From: Gordionus sp. m RMFG-2023
Lineage: Eukaryota; Nematomorpha; Gordioida; Chordodea; Parachordodidae
Length of the DNA: 64,000 nucleotides
Direction: 5' to 3'
Assembly: GCF_954871325.1 (NCBI RefSeq)
Contig: NC_088775.1
Location: 21,615,561-21,679,560 of the forward strand
This document shows, one piece after another, positions 22,474 through 34,475 of this stretch; positions within the stretch are counted from its first letter, which is position 1; each line of letters begins with the position of its first letter. The position numbers and the translations under genes were made by a program. The notes beneath the pieces were generated by a model that worked only from the letters and a program-made list of their open reading frames with translations, made no database searches and was not told the DNA's origin.

Positions 22474-24390
22474 CTAGTATATTTTAAGAGGTGAAATATG
22501 AAAATATAAATTTATGTGGAAGTTTATTCCAACTATATCGTATCTTTTATCCATCATAGCATTACTGATAGCAAAAAATAAAAAGTATTTTAAATAATTT
22601 CGAGTGTCGAGTTAAAATTTAGAGGATGATTGGTTCATAAATTTTAAAACAAAATTGTTTGCCTTTACAATTTTACTTTGATTGGTTATACTAGATAACC
22701 ATAACAACTCCTTACCTTCCTTAAAATGGGTAATACTAGGATACTATATGTGGCATTTATTATTTTAGCCAAACTTTTTATAGCTCCTCCCATGGTAATC
22801 AGTTTCATTTATTTAATTCTATCTATGCTGAAATAATGAAAAAGATATTCCAATTTTGTCCTAAAATTTAATAACAGCTAAAAATTGAGCGAAAAAAAAA
22901 TTTGGGTAAATTTATTCAAACAAAAAACATATGTTCATGAAATGGAAAACAAATAATTGTTATATTTTTTCTGTAGGTCTGTTATGAGATGAATACTTCC
23001 ATATCCTTTTCTAAAATAATCATTTGTATTTTTAGGAAAAAATTCTTGGGTTCTTATGTAATGGCTCTGATTACGGCCCATATTTTATAAAAAACTTTAA
23101 AGTTTCACCTGAAACGATTGGTATAAAAAATTAGTTAACCTAGGTCTTTACAATATCAACCGACTTCGAATTAACATAAGATTAAGGAATTACCTAAAGA
23201 CAAACCTACAGAAGTTTAACCCTTTGGCCTCAGGCTGAAATCATAAGTGGTATTCAAGCCCTCGTAAGACTACGGCTATTGAATTAATTACTACAAATTA
23301 TGAAATTTTCATTTCAAATAAAAATTTTATTTAACCACATCAAAAAATGTCGACCATTTTGTAAATTAGTCATTATAAAATGAGCACCTTAAAATCTTTA
23401 GAATAAATAAGGTTAAATCATAAATTAATCGCAAGTATTCTCAAAATCTCAATCTAATAATTGTGATTGCCCTTTCTACCAACCATTAATTATTGGATAA
23501 CTACAGTATCCTCTATCGTTAGTTTTTATAATAAAATAATGAAATATCTTATTGAAATTTTATTTGGTCATCCTTTTAGAATACACCCATACCCATAAGA
23601 TGATTTTGTTTTGTTTTGATTTGATAAAATTATAATTTTTCAAAGTTACAATAATTTGATAATGTTATATTGATAAAATTTGGCACTCTATAAATATTGA
23701 TATAAATGCTTATTATTTTTATAAAATGCCTTCTTGAGAATATGTTGACAAAAGAAGGTAAATTCACAAATGCAAAATACATATATTTATGAGTCATTAT
23801 TTATGATATTCGCCTCATATTGTTATACAGTCTTGAATTTTAAAAATTTCCATTTTCAAACCCGATCCAGATTTTAAACCCATCCCATTTTATATTTCAA
23901 ACCGGTCTGGGGGCCGGTTGTTCCCGATTAATATCAATTCCGCATTGATTCATTCCTTTAGATAATGACTTTATGGTAAATTCCCAATTATAATTACTTC
24001 CCATTTCTTAAGTGAAAAACATAAAAAATATTTTATATAAAACACAATAAATCAAATTGAAAGGAATTTCTATTTTGAAACAAGCTTCTTGTCTTAAACA
24101 ATAAGAGGAATTGTTTGTTTCTCACGTTATAAAAAAAATTGTTTTAATACAGATATAAAATACAATTATAATGTAATAATGGAGTAAATTGTTAATAACT
24201 TTTGTTAAAAAGTATTGCAAAACCTTTACACAGTAATATTTTTGTAGTATTATAATCAAGCATTTGGTATTGCATTAGGAGTCCTGCAAGGGGTTGATTT
24301 TGGCCCATCCGCCAGCTTATTGTTTTAAACACCTATGGTTTTTTAAATTAAAAAAAAGGAACGCCTGTTTAAATATGTTGAAACCACCAG
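22474..24390. other. SDR intron 1, upstream part
   Basis: Intronic on the SDR model. At about 23040-23290 the + strand has a stretch that reads like decayed coding sequence (LGFLCNGSDYGPYFIKNFKV) with several stops; its family is not recognised. At 23860-23930 there is a GC-richer patch with CCGGTCTGGGGGCCGG, probably a repeat end. Confidence 0.4.
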
Positions 24391-25260
24391 GCAACCTTAT
24401 GTTTAAAAATTCTGGGGAATAGAGCCTGGCAAGTGCGTCCAAACCCGGGCTTAAATATTTGGTGTCATGATTAGACCAACTATAATTCGGGAGTAACTGA
24501 AAAGAAGTGGAACGGTGTAGCCTTAATTATAAAAAATGATTTACTGCATTTGGTTTAGGACTTCGAGGCTTTTAATAGCAGGATTTTTAGTATTAAACTT
24601 AAGTCATTGTAAACCACTGAATAACATTAACGTCTATGCACCGGCGAATTAACTGGAAAAGACAGAGCTTCACTCAGTCCTGCAAAATGATGTAAAGAAG
24701 TTTCCGAAGCGCAAAAATTTTATAATGGCTGCGCAAAATTCTAAAGTTGGTTTCCCCGATATTTGAAAACATGATTGTCTAGATACGGCGGAATCTAGTT
24801 CCTTACACTCGAGGAAAACTTCTCTTAAAATTATGTAATGATCTCGGGTATATAATAGTTTACTCCTTTGAATTTTCCAAATTTGGAGAGATCTTTACTC
24901 TCTGTCCTCAAAATAACTCTTGGTCCATTTTTTCCTTATCCTAAAAACACTTACGAACTGATGGACAATTTTAAAGTACTTCCTTAAATAAATTTTAGCT
25001 CGGATCATAAAATGGTCATGTGTATTTTAAATATTGATCTAAAGTTCTAGTACAAAAGGAAAAAGATGATAAAATATAATTTTGAGAAGATGGCCGCATT
25101 TCACTCGCTACCACATGATGGATTAACTAAAAACGGCTTAACGGTTGAGGAAGTCGCGAGCATCAAATATAGGTGTTACCCTGGATAGAAAAGGAAATAC
25201 GATGGAGGATATGTTAAAAAAGATGACGGCATCTGGCTTTCAATATCGCTCATTTAGAAA
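24390..25260 (+). mobile_element. LINE fragment, endonuclease part (RTE-like)
   Basis: Broken + strand frames contain NSGVTEKKWNGVALIIKND, a match to the WxGVALI.K block of APE-type endonucleases. Next come the RI..IKLK…N.I.VYAP region (24590-24650) and, at about 24985-25030, INFSSDHKMVMCILNIDL, the DFSSDHRMV…INIDLK catalytic block. Many stops and frame shifts are present. It is from the same general LINE group as 6060-7205 but covers the opposite end of the protein, so the two are separate truncated copies. It lies in SDR intron 1. Confidence 0.7.
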
Positions 25261-26122
25261 GATATGGTCATCAAATCAAATATCGGCTTCGCTCTTACAG
25301 ACTCAACTAGTCTGAAACCTTTTATGCTAAAGAAAACCTATTTTGAGAAAACTTCTTATCACGATATATAACTACCTAACGAATATAAGTTGATATTTAC
25401 CAAGTTATAAATTTGCTTGAATTTGGTTATATTAATTTTATAATTCTATGGTAAAAACAACGTTACTAAATAATTGCTTTTTTCATTTATGCTTATTTTT
25501 TATCTGGCCTTTTATTTTTTTATTTACTGAGTGAGGACTTACTTTCTTTCTATTATAATATCCTTGTCTTATTTTATTGTTGATCATACCCTCATTATAG
25601 CAATATTTACATTCATTTATCCTAGATGAAATAACATTAAAATTGTCCCACGAGGAGGATCTTCTCTTCTCCTTTTCCTTATCTTCATTTTCTCTCCTTC
25701 CGAGGTTTTATGCATAATCACTAGATATAACATGGTTGGGCTAGTTCTACACTTTTTTATAGATTTCTGAGTACAAGATTTATTGATATCCTTGGTAAAA
25801 AAAACCAGCATAATTATGCCATGGATGGGACATGTGAAACTTATATTCACTCATTTTGGGCAGATTCTAGACTAACGTGATTAGATTAAGGTAAAGTAAT
25901 TAGTCATTCATATTTCATAAAAAAATGAGTTCAATTTATATAAAAATTTAAAAAACACTTTGATAAATAAAATAAAATGAAGGGACAAATGATTGATGAC
26001 TTTTCATTATTTGTAATTAATTTTTTATTTAAGAAATTTTTCGAGAGTGGCGCATTTGCGCTAACTGTGATATCCAATATTTTTAGATTCTAAATTTCAA
26101 AACTATTATTTAAAACACTCAC
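25261..26122. other. SDR intron 1, remainder
   Basis: Contains a possible tail of the LINE fragment up to about 25370; otherwise AT-rich with no gene recognised. The minus-strand open frame at 25617-25850 shows no recognisable feature and is not a supported exon. Confidence 0.45.
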
Positions 26123-26363
26123 TCTTTCCACAATTCGAAAGAATCGTTCGAATCAGCCTCCATGAAGTCCAAAGATATTTTTTTCCGAAACACTGGTGTT
26201 ACATCGTCACCGTCAGAAAGTCCCAAATTTTTTTTCAATGCTTGGATTTTGGCTTCGTTTTCGGCATTTTTTCGGTATGTTGCTTTGATTCGGTAGCCTT
26301 TCTCGAGCAAAAGTTTAATGACGTGTCCCGCCGTATATCCCGTCGCTCCGGTCACTAGAACAA
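26123..26363 (-). CDS. SDR reductase gene, exon 1 of those visible (NADP-binding)
   Basis: Starts after AG (26365-26364) and ends at a consensus GTGAGT donor. It encodes VLVTGATGYTAGHVIKLLLE, the TGxxGxxG nucleotide-binding motif of a Rossmann fold, then KGYRIKATYRK, where an Arg after the second strand suggests NADP(H) preference as in dihydroflavonol reductases, then SLDFMEADSNDSFELWK. The open frame does not include a start codon before the glycine motif, so a short upstream exon should carry the ATG at higher coordinates. Together the seven exons give about 537 residues, against roughly 330 for the family; the excess lies in low-complexity insertions and the C-terminal tail. The substrate is unknown. 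Confidence 0.9.
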
Positions 26364-28570
26364 CTTTAAGAAAAATGGATATTATTTTATTTAGTGTTAT
26401 TTATAAAAAAAATTATTGCTAATTGAAAATATTCAGGGTTTTGCTTGCTTCCTTGCTATTAAAAATTAGGGACTTTGTGCATTCTTATCAAGAAAGGTCG
26501 TAAACCAATGTGCTTAAAGATGGTAGTAAATTTTTAAAAGTAATTTTTCAGAGTATAGATACAAAATCTCTTTTATAGAGTAATTAAAATAAATTTCTAA
26601 ATTTGAAACTAATTGTCAAAATGAAATAGAAATGGCTTAAATATTTTCTTAATAATAATGACCAACCGTTCCTTATTATATCGATTCTTGACTTCTTTAG
26701 GTCGTTTAAAATACCTCTGAAATATAATATTATATTGATTAAAATGTAACCTCTAACTCCATAAAGTGACCACTTAATAGTGGTAAGGCTGATGAAAAAA
26801 TGTTTACAAAAATAAGACAAAGATGCATTTTTTTAAATAAGCGAAAGCAAAATTTTTTTAGAAAAGTACATTTTAGAAAAAACAATAAAACAAAACAATA
26901 TGAAAAAAATTCGATCTGATCTTTTTATTTCGGTCCGGACTGGCTTTTGACTTTCTATATTTGTAATTAGGCACAACTCAAACTAAGCGAAATGAACTTG
27001 ATTTCGCATGTCAACGAAAACATAAGTTAAGCCGCCTAAAATTACTTTAAATTCATATATATATTGCCAATGGTCATTTCAAGTTTGAGCCAATTTTTAT
27101 TTAATTTTATAAATATGTGTTCATTTTATATTGGAGCTAGTAGGATCATAACAAAAAAAATTTTTTATAATCTAATAGTAAAAATGCCGTTGTAAAAAAA
27201 ATCATCCATAAATTAATCTATATTCTAATCGTTCATTTCCTTTTATCAAAGTGAGATTAAGGCTTATCAATATCGACTCTTTGAAAAATATTGAGTTTTA
27301 AAAAAAATTAAATTTGTGCAGCGAGGGTCAATCTTTTTTTAATAATCTAGTGTTTTTTAGGCACAAGAACTATATATTCATTTCTAAAACACAACATAAC
27401 ATAACTTATTTATATCCATTTCGTATGCTTTTTTCTTTCTTTTGGATATTGGGGCTCTTATATTTGACTTATATAGATCTTTCCTTCAATTATTTCAAAT
27501 CCGAACCAAAAATTTATTTTAAATATGTTTTTTTTCTAATATAATAAAATAATTCCCATTTACAATTTCCGAAAATCAATCTTTGTATATTTATTGGGTA
27601 GAGAATCATAAACTCAATTAGAATGTTTTACTCATATTATTTTGCTAGAATTTTTTTAAATCCAAAATGGTGTAATGGATTTTTAAATTTTAAAGTATCT
27701 GTTTTTACTGTTTTATAAAATTATTAACAATTTAAACTGAAAATTAAATCTTAAAGGTATAGTATAGTTTCTTTATTACCTTAATTTTCTTTCTTTCCAT
27801 TTCAGTTATTACATGAAGATGATGAAGAATGGAGAAAGCACATAATCACAAAAAAATATATAAAAATGAAGATACGAAAAAATTAAATGTATTTTTCTTT
27901 TTCCCAAAAAAAACTTAATGTAACAAAAATTAAAATGTGAAACGAATATTTCTAAGCAAAGTTGCTAAATTTAATTTAACTTTTATACTGTTTCAAAAAA
28001 CAATCATAAATTATTTTTTTCAAAAATAAATAAAAATCTATGATTTCATAAGTGGTGTTATATCAGATTAACTATTTATTTAATAATCCTCTCAAAAAAA
28101 TATCACTTATTTTGCCCGCCAACACTAACTGAATTTAAAAAATTTTCTAAATAAATTATCTAATAAAATAATTCTAAATTTTAAATAAACCTTAGAGAAA
28201 AATGCAGTTTCAAAAAATGTTTTATTTTAAAAAAAATATGAGTTCATCTTCAAAGATTTTTTGTGCATGAAAATTAGAAAATATTTACGTATAAAAAATA
28301 TTTGGACATTTTTAGATATTATTTGATCATTTCTTTAAAATAAATAGAAGATTTTTTTCACTCTGGAAAAATTAAATGTTTTTGTTTTATCTTTGTTCTT
28401 TCCTTTAAATCATATAATACAAAACAAATATAATGTAGATTTTGAGTAAAAATGATAAAAAAATGGATCAACATTTTTTTTTAAATTTCCAGCTGATGTT
28501 GACAACCTCATCACATTATTTAAAAATTTTAATCGTTTAATGATGTTGCTTAATAGGTCAACTCATGGGA
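26364..28570. other. Upstream flank of SDR gene; first exon not located
   Basis: The SDR start exon and promoter should be here or beyond, but I could not identify them. The interval is AT-rich. At 27806 a good 3' splice pattern (TTTCTTTCCATTTCAG) on the + strand precedes a short open run, described separately. Confidence 0.4.
27806..27886 (+). CDS. Weak candidate terminal exon
   Basis: A strong polypyrimidine tract plus CAG ending at about 27805 is followed by 26 open codons, LLHEDDEEWRKHIITKKYIK and onward, ending in TAA. The composition is charged and coding-like but the piece is short, unsupported by neighbours, and could be chance. It would belong to a + strand gene whose other exons I cannot see. 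Confidence 0.2.
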   Translation, partial: LLHEDDEEWRKHIITKKYIKMKIRKN

Positions 28571-28800
28571 TGTTCAACTGAGGGAGATTCCTTAATTGGA
28601 AGAAATATATTTAAAATTAAACAGTGTGAAGTAAAATGTAGGATTAAAGGAAAGAAAAATATGCCTTAGGGTTAATTGAAGGTTTGAGAGATGATTAGGG
28701 TTAAAATATATTAAAAATAGTTTGATTATAAAAATGAATAGAAATTTTAAATAAATCCGCTGCTTAACGGCAATTTCCTTGAATTGGACCCTAATCTGAT
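28571..28800 (+). repeat. Dispersed repeat G, copy 1
   Basis: Shares blocks with 35700-35960 in the same orientation and order: GAAATATATTTAAA, GTAGGATTAAAGG, GGTTAATTGAAGGTTTGAGAGAT and TTTCCTTGAATTGGACC (the last two slightly different in the other copy). No TIRs or coding capacity seen. The family is unknown. Confidence 0.55.
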
Positions 28801-29377
28801 TAGATGGCTGAAGGGCACTAAGATTTTGAAACTGTGTTTAAAAATTTGAAAAATGACACTGACTTAAAAAGGCCAAATATAAATGAAAATATTTTTTAAA
28901 AAAATAAATGGTGTTAAATGATATTAAGGAAAAAGAATAAGGATTATCTGATTCTTACATTTATATTACTTAATAATTTTATTTTGTTTTGCTAATAAAT
29001 CCATTGGCATAATTGTTTTAAAATAACAATTTACATGGAAATGTCGTCGGCCATCGCACAGGGGTGAAACACCCTGATCAAATAACAAGTTTGCTATTTT
29101 ATATGTTTCTATACCTCAAGAAGTGGCAATTTGGGGCTCAGGCCCCACCTATGAACCCCTGGAGAATTGTTTTTTTCTCTTTTTATCACACCGCAAAATA
29201 TTTCGGGGGTAATTTTATTGCCATTATTTCATTTTTTTGATACCTTTTTTTAAATAATGTGACTTTACAAAGCAAGATTTCTTATTAAATATTTTTTTAC
29301 CAATGTCAGGTGTGTTTTGATTCTGATGAGAGGAAAAAGATTAATTTTATATTTCCTCAATATGTTTTGACAATCCA

Positions 29378-29741
29378 GGATTTTGCCATGATGGGGGGGG
29401 GAGAACTATTAGGTGAATTTTTCCCCATAAATTTTGTTGAAGATCTTAAGTCCATTTATTGTAGGCCTTTGGCTATATTAGATTTTTATAAAAATAAGTT
29501 TAGGTTTTCACTTTTTCTTTGTTAAAATGCTTTTTTCTAAAAATTTTGAATTATAGTCTTTATTTTAAATGGTTAATAATTTTTACTAATTTTACTTTAA
29601 AATCCTTCCTTATAATGATATATTGTATACATTGTTTGGGGAGAGGGCGGTGGGGGTGTGAAAGGGGAAAAATTTTATTGGCTTAAAATGATATTTAAGA
29701 AAACAGGGCGATCCCCCCTCCTCCCATTGGCTACGCGTCTG
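29378..29741. mobile_element. hAT-type MITE family D, copy 1
   Basis: The left side is CCAGGATTTTGCCATGATGG plus poly-G (a hAT-like end lacking its first bases). The right end read inward is CAGACGCGTAGCCAATGGG plus G-rich sequence. The shared core (ACTATTAGGTGAATTTTTC … CTTAAAATGATATTTA) recurs at 51087-53455 (split by a hAT) and at 34123-34475. It is non-coding; the + strand open frame at 29310-29525 is incidental. Confidence 0.65.
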
Positions 29742-29882
29742 AATAGGTCTATAAAACGAAATATTAAAATTATGAATAATTTATTTTATATCATAAGGAA
29801 AACGAAAAGATATCCTAAATGAAAGAATCAACATGGGCATTTTACAATATAGATATTTTTTATAATATAATGCATAGGTAGG

Positions 29883-30230
29883 TAGACATGTGCGCAGATG
29901 GAATCGGCGGCGTTTCGCCTTATATAGGCGATCAGCGCGCCCCGATTTTTAAGCTGCTGTTTAATTTGAAATAATTTCTTTGAAATAAAGTTTATTTTTC
30001 TAAAATATGATACATTTAAATAAAATAACATTTCCATAAAAATTAATTTTCATTTATAATATAATTTATAAACATTAATGATTTTAAATTATAAATATTA
30101 ATAATATAATAGCAATAACATAATTATACGCCGGACCGCCGCTGATTAAAAAGTCGGTGGCGGCGCGCCAATATCTTTTTCACCGGAGGCGTGGCATGAC
30201 TAAAATAACCCGGCGGTGGCGGTGGCTTTA
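29883..30230. mobile_element. GC-ended MITE related to the hAT at 40 kb
   Basis: Begins TAGACATGTGCGCAGATGG, with GC-rich blocks (CGGCGGCG, GCGCGCC) at both ends and an AT-rich centre, like the hAT at 40046-41817 that starts TAGACATGTAGGCCGCCGG. The flanks TAGGTAGG (29875-29882) and TAGGTAAA (30231-30238) match 6 of 8, a plausible decayed target duplication. The right end is degenerate. No coding sequence. Confidence 0.55.
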
Positions 30231-30239
30231 TAGGTAAAG

Positions 30240-31030
30240 AATTATTAATTAGAACTAGAAGTGGTAGAAGAAGTTTTATTTTTTAATGATAATGCCCATG
30301 CATAAAGTATAGCAAGTGCTCTTGTTCGAGGTCCAATAATTGTATTTGTTTAGTCGATTAGGTTGGTCGTTGAATGCCTTCCAACCTGAATTTCGGTCAT
30401 GTCGATTAAGTTACGTAAATAAAAGAAAAGCAAAAAAAATATCATTTCATCAAAACAAGCTTTTCTAATATTATAAGTGGTGGTCATGTCAGGATCATAC
30501 AATTCTAATCAAATATATAATATAGGGAGGGGGCGTGGTAGAGCAGAATTAGGCTATGTGGAGGTCGCCAAATTCTGGTTCATTAATTTTATCAGTTATA
30601 TTTCCCTTCTAGCTAATTTTGAATTGGGTTTCCTTTGCAGCTTGTAAATTAAATCTTTTAAATGGTTGCCACCATTTTTGCACTGGGCCGCCAAATGTTT
30701 TAGCATATGCCCTATTTAAGGGTGCATCCAGGGCCCTCTAATATGGTATTGCTTCAATCTATTTTATAATTGAATCTTGTACGTAGTCATCAGTTGACTT
30801 CATTGGCCTGGAGTGGATCTAGAGGGATATGGGTTTATCTTTTAACATAGGATCGAATAGGCTCGATCACTCGTTTTTCTAAAAACAACTGTTCAATTTG
30901 ATTATAAAAAATTAATGAAGTATTATTTAAATGTTAACAATATTATTCTTTTTAAATTTGGAATAGCCTATTCGCTTTACGTATATTATATTATTTTATT
31001 CTTTATAGACAATTTTTTACTAGGAATAAC
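30240..31030. other. No gene recognised
   Basis: Mixed-composition sequence, somewhat GC-richer than average at 30520-30850 (GGGAGGGGGCGTGGTAG, CACTGGGCCGCC). It looks like repeat debris but I could not assign a family. Confidence 0.35.
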
Positions 31031-31386
31031 ATAAAAGATTATGGTTTGTGAGCCATAATTACCATTGGTTATCTTTTATTTAATATCTATCATATGATTG
31101 GTTGAATTTTATTAATTATAAATAATTTTTTGTTGAATGACATTTTTATTATAGAAAATTATTTAGCCATTTTTCGTAAAAAAAATAAATAAAAAGAAAA
31201 TGGACAGGATAAAATTTAAATAAAAGGAAGGAAAATTGGGTAAAAATCTTTATGAATTATAAGGATCTCGTGCAGATTTGTAATTTAGATATTTTTCCCA
31301 TTTGTTTTTCTATCTTTTCCATTCGTTTTTCTTACTTAGATTGCATATTTTATGAATTGTAATTTTTTTTAACAGATGCTTCTTTC

Positions 31387-33502
31387 TAGAGGTGGGCGCA
31401 GGCCGTGAACTTAGGCGTGACCCAGCGTGTCACGGCGTGAGTGTGAATAAATTTTAAATTCCAAGGAGTGACTGGGCGTGACGGGCCTTCCCAAAATTTC
31501 CGCGGGCGTGATCGGGTGTGAACATAAATTTCCGTGAATCACGGAAATTTAATTTTTAAAATTGTTTTTTATAAATATATTTGCAATTTTATAATATTAT
31601 ATATTTTCTTATTTAATTTAGTTCTTTTTTAAAAAAGAATAATTTATGAAAACTAAAAATCTTCCTCATTTTATAAACAACATCCGGTATCATTTTGTTA
31701 GTTCTATTTTCTTTTTATGTTTAGGTGTTTTTTATCGCGAGACTTTATGCTAAATTTTGCTAAAACATTTTACAGAAAAGTCAGTTATATTTTATTTGTA
31801 AAGATCTTTAAATGCAACAGAAAGTGAAGGATTTTACAAGCTAGGCCAAAAGATAAATGTTGGTGTTACATATAAATAACAAAATATAAAAGTTGTGAAC
31901 CGGAAAACTCTCATGAATACTATAGGTCCAAAAATATACCATGAAATAAAATTTAAGATTAAAAGCATGATCATTGTCCATAATCAGGTGACTATAAAAA
32001 TCTAAGTTTTTTAACCATTATAAAACATATTATCATTATTAATTAAAAACATTTGTTTTGGCCACAAGGGCAATGGATGGAAAAAACGTCAAAATTAATA
32101 GTGTAGTCAATTTATTTTAGGAGAATATACAGAAGTAGAAAATTACTTAAATAAATGTTTAGTTGTGAGTGATAGAGCAAATCTTATAAGTGCATTCAAA
32201 GATGACGAAACGCTAGCATGTATATGCCATATACTAAATAATATTATGCATTATATTTTTAACAATTGTTTAACTGAAATAGCCTTAAATATAAATGGTG
32301 TAAAAAAATAGTACAATATTTCAAACACAGCTAATAGCAAACTAAGCCACACCCTTAAACAATATGTAATAGCGAGAATAACGAGATGGAACTCTGTATA
32401 TATCATGATACAGAGTTTCTTAATATCATATTCTGAAATACAGGTGTACTTGTTTAGCAAGCAAGAATTAAATAGATTAGCCACAATTGATATCAGCATC
32501 ATACGCGAGTTAGATAAATTTTTATCAATATTTAAAGAATGCTCGGATAATCTGAGAGCAGATTCTCGTTCCACAATATATAAAGTTTGTCTATGAAAAC
32601 AAAAATTAATAAAATTTTGTTAACCTTCTCAACGTGATACAATAATAATAATAACCTTAAAATACAGAACAAGATTTCATTTAAAAGATTATTATGCAGC
32701 CACTATAGTAGGCTTAATTCTAGATCCGAATTTCAAAAGACTTAAGTTTTTAATAAAAAAAGAAAATGATATATATAAAACAATCTTAAAAAAATGATAT
32801 AAAATTAGATGATATGCATAAGTCGATGCCAACTACCATTTATAACTTTTCTAACTTATCCTAAACTCATAAAAACCCGTATATTCTAAATGATCAATAC
32901 CAACTATCACTTTCCTAATTCATCTTACACACATAAAAGACCGTATATTTCTAGATGATTCTGATGAAGAATCAACATTACCGATGAAAGCTGTGAGGAT
33001 GAACTTAAAAGATTCATATAAGATAAATAACAAGACAATATTTTGAAGTTTTGGAAGCAGGAATATTCATTTCCTTTTTTGAGAAAATTATAGAGTAAAA
33101 TTATGTCAGCTGCAAGTTCGGCTTCTAGTGAAAGGCTATTTTTTGTATCCAATCTCTTATTATAGGAAAAGCGTACACAATTGAAATAAAAAAAGATGGA
33201 CATTCTTCTTTTTCCAAATAAATTTCGATTTATAGATTTTATTTATTTTTTGTTATTAATATGGATTATGAAATTAGAGAAATAAATAGAATGAATTCAA
33301 AAAAGTGTAAAATTATAGCAATAGTTTTGAAAAATTTAAAAACACCGTGAATTTTCGGGCGTGAATCAAAATATTGCTTGTCGTGAGCGAGCGGGTCGGG
33401 TCGAAAATTTTTTAGTGTTAAGCGTGAATGGGCGTGATATTTTTTATTACTACCGTGAGAGGGCGGGCCGTGAATGAAAAATTAGGCCCGCGCCCACCTC
33501 TA
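31387..33502 (+). mobile_element. hAT family A, copy A2
   Basis: TIRs are TAGAGGTGGGCGCAGGCC and, read inward, TAGAGGTGGGCGCGGGCC. The flanks CTTCTTTC (31379-31386) and TTTCTTTC (33503-33510) match 7 of 8. It is in the reverse orientation to A1 and A3, so the transposase remnant reads on the + strand: IQSFLISYSEIQVYLFSK and LADIDISIIRELDK-like stretches at 32405-32596, and a C-terminal SASSERLFFVS block near 33110-33160. Stops interrupt the frame. It is 2116 bp, almost the same length as A3. It lies inside the Merlin element. Confidence 0.92.
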
Positions 33503-33654
33503 TTTCTTTCTCAATGGTAACTTATATCATTACTTATAAACTTTATTTCTAATCACATATTATCTGAACATACAATTAAATACTTGACTTGATCTTTATT
33601 TAAATATTTATTTTTTAAATTTAAAATATAAAAATGTATAACAAAATATATATT

Positions 33655-33906
33655 CTATATATTTATAATAGGATATGCATGAATAATATCTTCTAAAACA
33701 TTTTTAAAGGTATTCAATGGAATTATATTTTCTCTCTTCTTTAAATAAATATATGTTGCTATGTAATCTTCCATAAACTGGGATCTCCCAGATGTAACAT
33801 ATTTTGTTTTGAGGTCACGCCAAAGACGCTCTATGGACTGGGTATTTATGCTTCTATTAATCGGGTCCATAAAAATATAATATTTTCGAATAAATATTTT
33901 AAACAT
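33655..33906 (-). pseudogene. Merlin/ISXO2-type transposase C-terminal fragment
   Basis: Eighty-three open codons with the DDE-type C-terminal signature: FMDPINRSINTQSIERLWRD, then a Lys-rich helix and EDYIATYIYLKKRENI, followed by a family-unlike tail to TAA at 33655. In the family the corresponding region carries the last catalytic acidic residue in IE..W, which is present here as IERLW. The N-terminal two-thirds is absent. It is part of the element at 31031-34114. Confidence 0.75.
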
Positions 33907-34122
33907 TTATTCTTACTATTAAAAAGATTATTAAAATTTAAAAACTATTTTAAAAAAATATGCGAAAAATTAACAACCAATGGTTTTCGATAATAAAAAT
34001 ATCAGTTAACAAAAAAAAATATTAAAAAATAAATAAAATTCAACTAATCATATGACAGATAAATAATTAAAAGATAGCCAATGGTAATTATGGCTCACAT
34101 ACCATAATCTTACCGGAATAAC

Positions 34123-34475
34123 TATTAGGTGAGAATTCCCACCATCATTTTTATTTGAGGCAGTTAATCAGTCCACATTGTAAGCCCTTTGACGATATCA
34201 TATTTTTTCCACATTGTAGGCCTTTGACTATGTCATATTTTTATAAAAATAATTTTGGGGTTTCCCTTTATTTTTCTAAAATTTTCAAAAAGTATTTTTA
34301 AAAATTATTAACTTTTACTTATTTTTCTTTACAATTCTTGTTTATAGTGTATTGTATGAATTGGGGGAGGAGGGGGGGGGGGGTGTATTGAGGGGGGGTT
34401 TTTATTAGCTTAATAATATTTAATAGACAGATCCGAAGGAGAGATTTCCAATTAACGCCCTCCTTGGCTTCGCCT
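34123..34475. repeat. Family D MITE, copy 3 (right part)
   Basis: After the Merlin target duplication the sequence continues TATTAGGTGAGAATTCCCAC … TTTTTATTAGCTTAATAATATTT … CCTCCTTGGCTTCGCCTA, parallel to family D copies 1 and 2, including the poly-G block near 34361. Merlin thus probably jumped into an older D copy; the left part of that copy is poorly conserved. Confidence 0.5.

Larger units (their letters stand above)
31031..34114 (-). mobile_element. Merlin-type transposon with long TIRs, split by hAT A2
   Basis: Long inverted ends of about 85-150 bp (31031-31190 and 33955-34114; shared core GTGAGCCATAATTACCATTGG) are flanked by perfect 8-bp repeats GGAATAAC (31023-31030 and 34115-34122). 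Near the right end, minus strand 33906-33655 encodes a stretch with FMDPINRSINTQSIERLWRD and KTKYVTSGRSQFMEDYIATY. This is the FVDP.TGAHTQ.IE..W..LK block of ISXO2/Merlin transposases. The HTQ His is replaced by Asn and only the C-terminal part of the transposase remains. Without A2 the element is about 960 bp, so it is a non-autonomous derivative. Confidence 0.8.
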
